Positions 35,195-43,795 of a stretch of 64,000 nt of DNA are shown here, piece by piece. Origin of the DNA: Novosphingobium naphthalenivorans NBRC 102051. GTDB taxonomy: Bacteria; Pseudomonadota; Alphaproteobacteria; Sphingomonadales; Sphingomonadaceae. Where the stretch lies: NCBI RefSeq assembly GCF_001590985.1, contig NZ_BCTX01000003.1, positions 62,001 through 126,000 on the forward strand, written 5' to 3'. Position 1 is the stretch's first letter. Every line of letters begins with the position of its first letter. A program made the position numbers and the translations under genes. Under the pieces are notes generated by a model. The model did no database searches. It was not told where the DNA came from and saw nothing but the letters and a program-made list of their open reading frames with translations.

Positions 35195-36597
35195 TTCGCG
35201 GAGAGATCCTTGTAGAGGCTCAGGTAGTAGGTAATGCCGGGGCGGATATTGAGCAGCGGCTCGCGTTCGTTGAGGCCGTGGGCAAAGTCTTCCGATTCCT
35301 TGATCATCGTGGCGCTCGCGCCATAGCTGGGCACGCCCAGCGCGCGATACCACATCGAGTCAGAGGCGCCCGAAGCCTGCATCGGAATGATCGGCACCGG
35401 CCCCCAGGCCGCCTTCACCGCCTTGCTCACGGCCGCCACGAATTCCGGGTCCATCGGCGAGGCCGGTGCCATCACCGAATCGTCGCCCGTGACATCGGAG
35501 AACTGCGCGGCCGGTTCGGCGGCCACTTTCTCCAGCTCCGCCATGATCTCCTCGCGCGAATGGCCCGGGAAGATGCGGCAGTTGATGTTCGCCGTCACGC
35601 TCTGCGGCAGCGCGTTCTGGGCATGGCCGCCCGAAATCATCGTCGGCACGCACGTCGTGGCAATGCGGCCCACCATCGCCGGATTGGCGCGCAGCACCTT
35701 GAGCGCGGCAGGATCTTCCGGATTGGCCGCGAAGGCCTTCATCGCCGCGGCCAGTTCGGCATCGGGTTCAAGCTTTGCCGCCTCAGTCCAGTAGGCGCGG
35801 GTAATGTCGTTGAGTTCCGGCTTGAAATTGTAATGCCCGATCCGGTCCAGCACTTGCGACATCTGGACAATGGCATTGTCCGGGCGCGGCATCGAGCTGT
35901 GGCCGCCGGGGTTGGTGATCTCGATCTTGTAGTCGATGTAGGTCTTCTCTCCGCCCTGCCAGCTCCAGTAGAGCGGCTTGCCGGTTTCTTCCGACAGCGT
36001 GCCCGAGGCGCCATCGACATTGATCACGATCTTCGCGTTCTTGAGCCGCTCGGCGATCAGCTTCGAGGTGTCCATCGTGGTTTCCTCGTCACCCGAATAG
36101 GCGATCACGAGGCTGCGCTTGGGCTGGAAGCCCTGCCGGCGCAGTTCCATCATCGCTTCCATCGCCAGCACTGCGTCAAACTTGGTATCGCTGGCCCCGC
36201 GCCCATAGAGATAGCCGTTCTCCACCACCGGCGTGAACGGATCGCGCTCCCAGTCCTCGGGCTTGGCCTCGACCACGTCCATGTGCGCGGAGACCACCAC
36301 CGGTGCGAGCGAAGGGTCGCTGCCCGGCCAGGTGGCGATGAGATAGGCAGTATCCTGGAAGGGGACGATCTCGATGGCCTTGGGATCCCACCCGCCCTTG
36401 ATCAGCGCCTCGCGGAACAGTTGCGCCACTTCGGGGGTCTTGTTGCCTTCACCCTTGACCGAGCGCAGGGCGATGGCCTGCTTGGAAAGCTCCAGCACCT
36501 CTTTCTCCGCAACCGGATAAGTCTTCGCGGCCAGGCACGGCGAGGACAGGAGGAGAGCCGGGGTCAGCACAAAAACAGGAAGCGATCCGAAGCGCAT
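35191..36597 (-). CDS. secreted M20/M25/M40-family metallopeptidase
   Basis: The product is 468 aa with a signal peptide (residues 1-23, ending CLAA). The di-zinc site is visible: VVSAHMDVV (His105, Asp107), GRGASDTK (Asp137), and SGDEET (catalytic base Glu171 and ligand Glu172). A dimerisation insert with NPGGHSSMPRPDNA follows. The family cleaves dipeptides or N-acyl amino acids. It heads a co-translated minus-strand run with the amidohydrolase and TPR-sulfotransferase, then the TonB receptor and permease. The 210 bp upstream (36598-36807), before the next minus-strand gene's end, holds no gene. Confidence 0.9.
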   Translation of the reverse strand: MRFGSLPVFVLTPALLLSSPCLAAKTYPVAEKEVLELSKQAIALRSVKGEGNKTPEVAQLFREALIKGGWDPKAIEIVPFQDTAYLIATWPGSDPSLAPVVVSAHMDVVEAKPEDWERDPFTPVVENGYLYGRGASDTKFDAVLAMEAMMELRRQGFQPKRSLVIAYSGDEETTMDTSKLIAERLKNAKIVINVDGASGTLSEETGKPLYWSWQGGEKTYIDYKIEITNPGGHSSMPRPDNAIVQMSQVLDRIGHYNFKPELNDITRAYWTEAAKLEPDAELAAAMKAFAANPEDPAALKVLRANPAMVGRIATTCVPTMISGGHAQNALPQSVTANINCRIFPGHSREEIMAELEKVAAEPAAQFSDVTGDDSVMAPASPMDPEFVAAVSKAVKAAWGPVPIIPMQASGASDSMWYRALGVPSYGASATMIKESEDFAHGLNEREPLLNIRPGITYYLSLYKDLSAK

Positions 36598-36807
36598 TTA
36601 CGTTTTCCTTGAAAGATCAGCCACCGGCGAGGCGGCCGTGGCCATGGGAGAAACTTACCGCGCGATCCCACGATCGCAAGGTGGCGCACGCGAACAAATC
36701 GCGCGCAAAAAGCAGGAAGGCGGCAGGCAGGCGCCCCCCGCTGGCAACAGCCGGTCCGCCTCGGCGACAGCCGCCAGACCGGCCGCCCGGCCCCGGCGCG
36801 AAACCGG

Positions 36808-37839
36808 TCACTTCGTCACCTGTCCGCGCTGGTCGGCCATACCCATCGACACGAGCAGGGGCTGGCTGTCCTGCCGCGTGCGGAAATCGTCCTTGCTGCC
36901 GAGCCCCTGCCATTGGGCGAGGATCAGCGACTGGGCCACGGCACCGCCCAGGGTCGTGCCGGGCCCGAGGATCACGAACAGATCGGGCGCAAACTCGCGC
37001 GCGGCGACTTGCAGGGCCTTGGTGAAGTCGTACGGGCAAGTGACTTGCTCGCCCAGCGTATAGGCATAAAGCGCCCGGCAATCCGTGGCGCCGGGATTCC
37101 AGATCTTCCCCCGTCCATCGATCATCGGCAGGCCGGGTTGCCCGAACAAGTCCTCCGGCAATTGCGCCCGCCCTTCGGCAGCCACCGGCTCCTGCAAGGG
37201 CGTATGGAAGGCCGCATGATTGCCCAGCCGCATCGGGAAGCGCTGCTGCACCGGCTCGACGGCCTTCTCGAACGCCTCAAGCCCGGCAGCGTCACCGGCG
37301 ATCACCAGCATCCCGCCCAGATCGATCGACAGATAAAGCTCCCGGCCCGCCTCCGCCCCGATCCGCGCGACGAGATCGAGCAGCTCCCGCTTGCGTTCCG
37401 GCCGGGGCACCCAGTCCTCGTCCACCCAGGGGTAGATCAGCTGCCCGCCGATCAGCGAGCGCTGCATCAGCGTTCCCATCGTATTGGCCACCTGGAACCC
37501 GGCCTCAGGCGTCAGCGCCCCGCCGCAGGCAAGCGCGGTGTACCAACCCATCGAATTGCCGGTGACGGCGACGATCTCGATCTCGTCGCGGTCGATCGCC
37601 AGAAAGTCGCCGTAGGAGGCGGCGAAAATCAGGCCCGAGGCATTGTCCCCGCGCGTATGCTTGGCCATGGAAAACCGCGCCGCCCCGTCGAGCGCGCTCA
37701 GCGCCTCCTGACCGGCGGCCTCGCGCCGCGCATCGAACCGGGCCAGCAGATCCGGATCGGGAAAGCGGCGGCCGAGATAGCCAAGCTCGCTGGCATTGTA
37801 CGTCCCCCGGCCGGGGCAGATCGCAACCGCTGTGAGCAT
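36808..37839 (-). CDS. FabD-fold acyl-CoA/ACP acyltransferase lacking the malonate-binding Arg
   Basis: The product is 343 aa of the malonyl-CoA:ACP transacylase fold, with nucleophile elbow GNSMG (Ser96) and the catalytic His in NHAAFHTPL (~213). In FabD the carboxylate of malonate is held by an Arg in an RGELMQ-like helix. Here the aligned segment reads TMGTLMQ, so Met121 occupies that place. That predicts a non-malonyl acyl substrate. The start ATG overlaps the stop of the fused 2-oxoacid dehydrogenase E1 (TGATG), so the two are probably made in a fixed ratio. No ACP or ketosynthase is adjacent. Confidence 0.75.
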   Translation of the reverse strand: MLTAVAICPGRGTYNASELGYLGRRFPDPDLLARFDARREAAGQEALSALDGAARFSMAKHTRGDNASGLIFAASYGDFLAIDRDEIEIVAVTGNSMGWYTALACGGALTPEAGFQVANTMGTLMQRSLIGGQLIYPWVDEDWVPRPERKRELLDLVARIGAEAGRELYLSIDLGGMLVIAGDAAGLEAFEKAVEPVQQRFPMRLGNHAAFHTPLQEPVAAEGRAQLPEDLFGQPGLPMIDGRGKIWNPGATDCRALYAYTLGEQVTCPYDFTKALQVAAREFAPDLFVILGPGTTLGGAVAQSLILAQWQGLGSKDDFRTRQDSQPLLVSMGMADQRGQVTK

Positions 37840-40025
37840 CAGTCTTTCCCCAGAAGCTGCAGCGCCGCAGCGACAATGGCATCGCGCGAAGGCATCGTTG
37901 CCGCGTAGGCGGGGCCGGTCGGGATGAAACTGTCCTCCGCCGTCAGCCGGGCGTGCGGCAACACCGTGCGTTCCGAAACGAGCGTCATCAGCGCTTCGGC
38001 CAGACCACCCGTGCGCCGGGTCTCATCGACGATCAGGACCGCACCGCATCCTTCCAGAGCCTCCACGATCGCATCTTCCGGCAAGGGCGAGAGCCAGCGC
38101 AGATCGATAATCCGCACTTTCACGCCCTGTTCGGCCAGAATGGCACGCGCCTGATGCGAGAAATAGGCCCCGTTGGCGAATGTCACGATGGCAAGGTCCG
38201 TGCCCTCGCCATGCACGCCGACTTGCCCCAGCGCGATCCGCTCGCCGGGCTCGGGATACGTCGTCATCCAGAGCCCGTCGCCCGGTTCGTGCAGGTCCCG
38301 CATGGGATAGAGCGCGATCGGCTCAAGGAACACGACCAGCCGCTGCTCCTCGCGCGCCAGCCGCACGCATTCGCGCAGCATCAGCGCTGCGTCGCGCCCG
38401 TTGGACGGGCAGGCAAGGATCAGCCCCGGAATGTCGCGCAGTACCGCCACCGAATTGTCATTGTGAAAATGGCCCCCGAAGCCCTTCTGGTAGCCGAGCC
38501 CGGAAATCCGCACGACCATGGGATTGGTGAACTGGCCGTTCGAGAAGAACGGCAGCGTCGCCGCCTCGCCCCTGAGCTGGTCCTCGGCATTATGGAGATA
38601 GGCGAGGAACTGGATTTCCGGCATCGGCACGAAGCCGTTGTGCGCCATACCGATCGCCAGCCCCAGGATCGACTGTTCATCCAGCAGCGTATCGATCACC
38701 CGGTCCCGCCCGAAGCGCGACCAGAGCCTTTGGGTCACGCCATAGTTGCCGCCCTTGCGCCCGATGTCCTCGCCCATCATCACGATCTCGCCATGCTCCA
38801 GCATGAGATCGGTCAGCGCCATGTTGATGATCTTGACCATCGGCTGCGGTTTATCCAGCGCCGAAGCGTCGGCCCCGAACACTTCGGCGCGCCAATCCGG
38901 ATCGGGTCCGTTACCGGGGCGGCACGCGCGTTTCGGCGGGATCAGGCTGGCCATGACCTGCCGCGCATCCTGCAGGCGCGGGCGCGTGATGACTTCGGCC
39001 GCGATCCGCTTCACGCGGGCACCGGTCGCTTCATAGACGGCAAGCGCCTCTTGCGGGGCCAGAGCCCCGGCTTCGGACAGTTGCCGGACCATGTGCAACA
39101 GCGGATCGTGCGCTTCTTCCGCCTCGACTTCCTCGCGGCCCAGATAGGCAAGCGGCATGTCGGCCCCCGCATGGCCGTAAAGGCGGATCGTGCGGATATG
39201 CAGGAACGCGGGCTTGCGGCGCGTGCGCACGTAATCGGCCGCTTCCGCCACGACGCGGTAAGTCTCGTAGATATCGAGCCCGTCGCACGCGAAATACCTG
39301 AGCGCGGGCCGGTGGGAGAACGCCGCTTGTATCCAGCCCGAGGGAGTCTTGGTCGAAATGCCGATGCCGTTGTCCTCGCAGACGAACAGCAGCGGCAGAG
39401 GCACCGACTGATAACTGGTCCATTGCGCCGCGTTGAAGGCGCCTTGCGCGGTGGAATGGTTCGCGGAGGCATCGCCGAACGAGCCCATTACGATCGCATC
39501 GTCCGGCATCGTCTGGAATTGGGGCGGGTGCCTCCTGGCAAGGCCCAGCGAATAGGCCGCGCCCATCGCCTTGGGCAGATGGCTGGCGATCGTCGAGGTC
39601 TGGGGCGGAATGCACAGCGCTTTCGAGCCGAGCACCTTGTGCCGCCCGCCCGAGATCGGGTCTTCGGACGAACAGGCGAAGGACAGCAGCATATCCCAGG
39701 CGATGGTCTGCCCCGGAACCTGTTCCGCCCGCTGGATCTGGAAGGCCGCGTCGCGATAGTGCAGGAACGCCATGTCCGCCGGGCGCAGCGCCGCGGCCAC
39801 CGCCGCCATGCCTTCATGCCCGGACGAACCGATGGTGTAATAGCCCTGCCCCGCCGCCTGCATCGCCCGGCTTTCCCGGTCGAGCGCGCGCGTCAGGCAG
39901 GCCGACCGGAAGATGGACACCGCCAGTTCATCGCCGAGCGGTCCGGACGGAGGACTGCCGGCCGGAAAATCCGCTTCCGCAACCCGGCGCAGGAAGTTCT
40001 CATGTACGATGGCAGCGCGGTCCAT
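37839..40025 (-). CDS. fused alpha+beta thiamine-diphosphate 2-oxoacid dehydrogenase E1
   Basis: The product is 728 aa. Residues ~30-360 match the E1-alpha fold, with ThDP/Mg motif GSFGDASANHSTAQGAFN ending in CEDNGIG. Residues ~400-728 match E1-beta (MGEDIGRKGGNYGVTQ, GGHFHNDNSVAVLRDIPGL, VDETRRTGGLAEALM). Such fused E1 proteins resemble branched-chain 2-oxoacid dehydrogenases. No lipoyl E2 or E3 gene is adjacent, so the acyl acceptor must come from elsewhere or from the neighbouring acyltransferase. It lies between gcdH (45-bp gap) and the acyltransferase. Confidence 0.85.
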   Translation of the reverse strand: MDRAAIVHENFLRRVAEADFPAGSPPSGPLGDELAVSIFRSACLTRALDRESRAMQAAGQGYYTIGSSGHEGMAAVAAALRPADMAFLHYRDAAFQIQRAEQVPGQTIAWDMLLSFACSSEDPISGGRHKVLGSKALCIPPQTSTIASHLPKAMGAAYSLGLARRHPPQFQTMPDDAIVMGSFGDASANHSTAQGAFNAAQWTSYQSVPLPLLFVCEDNGIGISTKTPSGWIQAAFSHRPALRYFACDGLDIYETYRVVAEAADYVRTRRKPAFLHIRTIRLYGHAGADMPLAYLGREEVEAEEAHDPLLHMVRQLSEAGALAPQEALAVYEATGARVKRIAAEVITRPRLQDARQVMASLIPPKRACRPGNGPDPDWRAEVFGADASALDKPQPMVKIINMALTDLMLEHGEIVMMGEDIGRKGGNYGVTQRLWSRFGRDRVIDTLLDEQSILGLAIGMAHNGFVPMPEIQFLAYLHNAEDQLRGEAATLPFFSNGQFTNPMVVRISGLGYQKGFGGHFHNDNSVAVLRDIPGLILACPSNGRDAALMLRECVRLAREEQRLVVFLEPIALYPMRDLHEPGDGLWMTTYPEPGERIALGQVGVHGEGTDLAIVTFANGAYFSHQARAILAEQGVKVRIIDLRWLSPLPEDAIVEALEGCGAVLIVDETRRTGGLAEALMTLVSERTVLPHARLTAEDSFIPTGPAYAATMPSRDAIVAAALQLLGKD

Positions 40026-40032
40026 GGCCCTA

Positions 40033-40065
40033 TGTCCCTAGATGCTGGGTGTCCCTAGATGCTGG
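40033..40065 (-). repeat. 16-bp direct duplication in the gcdH-E1 spacer
   Basis: Two exact copies of tgtccctagatgctgg (40033-40048 and 40050-40065) fill most of the 45-bp spacer. On the coding strand each copy carries TAGGGACA, a Shine-Dalgarno-like sequence, upstream of the E1 ATG at 40025, so the duplication repeats the translation-initiation region. Confidence 0.9.
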
Positions 40066-40070
40066 CGTCC

Positions 40071-41273
<1,203 letters not shown>

Positions 41274-41669
41274 GAACGTAACTCCTCAGAGAAAGCGGAA
41301 AGAGGGTGTTGCCATCCGCAGCGATACGGGGAACAGGGACGCACGGGGCAGGAACCACGCAAAAGATCGGCCCTTTGTCCTTCCGCCGCACATCCATGAC
41401 GCGGGAACGACGCAGGGGAGATTGAACAGGCATGCCATTTCCGGGCCTTGGACTCAGCACAGCATTGGTTCCTCTCGCAAATCTCTTGCCGCGGCACACG
41501 CCGTGGGATTTCAGCCGCCGCCCTTTGCGCTCTCAAGGCAGAGCAACGTACAATCAAACGACTGAAAAGAAACTATTCCCTCAGGGAATACCATCAGCAT
41601 CCGCAGCAGCCTTACCCCGGAGCACCAAGGCCCAGAAGCGATAATGTTATTCCATCAGAGAATATTATT
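41274..41669 (+). promoter_or_regulatory. promoter region with two similar palindromes upstream of TonB receptor
   Basis: In this 396-bp gap, attccctcagggaat (41575-41589) is a perfect palindrome around a central C. A second copy, attccatcagagaat (41649-41663), differs at two positions. Their centres are 74 bp apart, about seven helical turns, and the second lies six bases before the ATG at 41670. This looks like a cooperative pair of regulator sites. The first ~250 bp (41274-41530) hold the gcdH leader and nothing else that I recognise. Confidence 0.6.
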
Positions 41670-43784
41670 ATGAATCAACGTAAGATAGCAACGCCGCAGG
41701 AGCAATCCCTGTGGGCAGGCCCCGCCATGAGCTGGCCCGGTGGTTTGTCCAGCTTGCCCGGCCCGATCGCCCTGACCGTCACCCTGGCCGCCACCCTGGC
41801 CGTCACCCTTGGCTGCGCCAGTCCCGCGCGGGCCCAGGAAGACGAACCGGCCAGCCCGATCATAGTCACGGGACAGGGACTGGACAGCGGCCCCGCGTTT
41901 CCCGCCTACGACGTGACCACGATCGAACGCGAAGCGCTTACCGCCAGCGCCTCGGGAAGGATCGAGGATGTCCTGTCCTCCGTTGCAGGTTTCGCGCAGT
42001 TCCGCCGCTCCGACAGCCGCTCGGCCAATCCTTCGGCTCAGGGCGTGACATTGCGCGCGCTCGGCGGCAATGCCTCCAGCCGTGCGCTCGTGCTGCTCGA
42101 CGGCGCGCCCATCGCCAATCCGTTCTTCGGCTATATCCCGCTCTCGGCAATCAGTCCGGACCGGCTCGCCAGTGTACGCGTGGTGCGCGGCGGCGGCATG
42201 GGCGCCTTCGGCATGGGTGCGGTTTCCGGCACGATCGACCTGACCAGCGCGGGGCCGGACGAGATCGGAACGCTCAAGGGAGAGGCCCTGATCAACGATC
42301 GCGGCGAGACTCAGGTGTCCGCCACCAGCGCGCCCCGGCTGGGCGAAGGCTTCGTCGTGGCCAGTGTGCAATGGGACAAGGGTGACGGCTTCTGGACCAC
42401 CCCGAAAGATCAGCGCGTCAATGCCTCCGCCCGCGCTGCCTATGAAACATTGTCAGGCAGCCTTCGCGCCGTCGCGCCGCTGTCCGGCACGATCGAGATC
42501 CAGGCCTCGGGGCTGGTCTATGACGACAACCGTACACTGCGCTTCAAGGGCGCGGATTCCACCTCGTCAGGCCAGCAGGGCAGCTTGCGGCTGGTCGGCC
42601 GGGGAGACTGGCAATTCGATGTTCTGGGCTATGTCCAGGCACAAGACTTCTCGAACATCGTCATCAGCTCCTCCAGCTACAAGAAGACGCTCGATCAGGC
42701 CAAGACGCCAACGCTGGCCATCGGCGGCAAAGCCGAAATCCGCCCTCCGGTGGGCAATGCGCACGTGCTGCGCCTCGGCACCGACCTGCGCCTGTCGCAG
42801 GGGCACCTTGTCGAGCTGCCTTATTCCACCGCAACCGGACTGCCGACTGCCTTTCGCCGCGCCGGTGGCGACCAGTCCGATCTCGGCTTCTACGCCGAAG
42901 ACGACTGGACGCTCGGCGCGCTGGTGCTGACCGCCGGGGTCCGGGGCGATCGCTGGACGATCCGCAACGGTTTCTACCGCGCCCTGACAGCATCGGGCGC
43001 TGTCAGCGAAGACATCGCCTATGCCAATCGCTCGGGCTGGAACGCCAATGCCCGCGGCGGTCTGGTCTGGCACGCGAGCGAGGCGATTTCCGTCCGCGCC
43101 GCAGCCTATACCGGGATGCGCCTGCCGACGCTCAACGAACTCTACCGCCCCTTCGTGGTCTTTCCGGTGAGGACCGAGGCCAACGCCGCCCTCAAGCCTG
43201 AACGCCTGCGCGGCTACGAGGCGGGCATCGAAGTGCATCCTTCCGATGCGATCTCGCTGTCGCTGACGGCCTTCGACAACCGGCTCAAGCACGCCATCGC
43301 CAACGTCACGATCGCCACCAACCTGCGCCAGCGCCAGAATGTCGATGCGATCCATGCCCGCGGCCTTGAAGCCTCGGCCGATCTGACCTTCGGCACGGTC
43401 AGCCTGAACGGCTCGCTGTCCTGGACCGATTCAAAGGTGGAGGCCAGCGGCGATCAGGCCGCTCTCGACGGTATGCGCCCGGCCCAGGTCCCCAGGATCG
43501 CCGCCAGCGCCACCCTTGCCTGGATGCCGCGCGGCGGCTGGCGCCTTGCCGCCACCCTCCGCCACGTCGGCGCGCAGTACGAAGACGACCTGCAGACCAA
43601 CCTCCTGCGCGCCGCGACCACGCTCGACGCCTATGCGCGGGTGCCGCTGACGGGCCCCTTCGCGCTCGTGCTGCGCGGAGAGAACCTGACTGATGAGACC
43701 ATCGTCACCCGCAACCAGTCGGGCTCAATCGATCTGGGCACGCCAAGAACGCTCTGGGCCGGGTTTGCCATAAGCTTCGACTGA
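41670..43784 (+). CDS. TonB-dependent receptor with short-type barrel
   Basis: The product is 704 aa from the ATG at 41670; the open frame upstream to 41448 is non-coding leader. The signal peptide ends SPARAQ. The plug has SPIIVTGQGLD (TonB-box-like), SVAGFAQFRRSDSRSANPSAQGVTLRALG and VVRGGGMGAFGMGAVSGTIDL. The barrel ends in ...FAISFD. The plug and the 630-aa barrel resemble receptors for metal chelates or cobalamin-sized ligands, more compact than sphingomonad carbohydrate receptors. The nearest neighbours (gcdH divergent, phospholipase convergent) do not identify the ligand. Regulation through the paired palindromes is likely. Confidence 0.88.
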   Translation: MNQRKIATPQEQSLWAGPAMSWPGGLSSLPGPIALTVTLAATLAVTLGCASPARAQEDEPASPIIVTGQGLDSGPAFPAYDVTTIEREALTASASGRIEDVLSSVAGFAQFRRSDSRSANPSAQGVTLRALGGNASSRALVLLDGAPIANPFFGYIPLSAISPDRLASVRVVRGGGMGAFGMGAVSGTIDLTSAGPDEIGTLKGEALINDRGETQVSATSAPRLGEGFVVASVQWDKGDGFWTTPKDQRVNASARAAYETLSGSLRAVAPLSGTIEIQASGLVYDDNRTLRFKGADSTSSGQQGSLRLVGRGDWQFDVLGYVQAQDFSNIVISSSSYKKTLDQAKTPTLAIGGKAEIRPPVGNAHVLRLGTDLRLSQGHLVELPYSTATGLPTAFRRAGGDQSDLGFYAEDDWTLGALVLTAGVRGDRWTIRNGFYRALTASGAVSEDIAYANRSGWNANARGGLVWHASEAISVRAAAYTGMRLPTLNELYRPFVVFPVRTEANAALKPERLRGYEAGIEVHPSDAISLSLTAFDNRLKHAIANVTIATNLRQRQNVDAIHARGLEASADLTFGTVSLNGSLSWTDSKVEASGDQAALDGMRPAQVPRIAASATLAWMPRGGWRLAATLRHVGAQYEDDLQTNLLRAATTLDAYARVPLTGPFALVLRGENLTDETIVTRNQSGSIDLGTPRTLWAGFAISFD

Positions 43785-43795
43785 TAAGCCGGCGT

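Noticed and set aside
36808..37839. FabD, the housekeeping malonyl-CoA:ACP transacylase
   Set aside because: No fatty-acid synthesis genes are near, and the residue matching the malonate-binding Arg is Met, so the housekeeping name would mislead.
37953..40058. Plus-strand 701-codon frame opposite the fused E1
   Set aside because: It is antisense to a protein with intact ThDP motifs, has no recognisable domain and shows His/Arg-rich composition typical of shadows.
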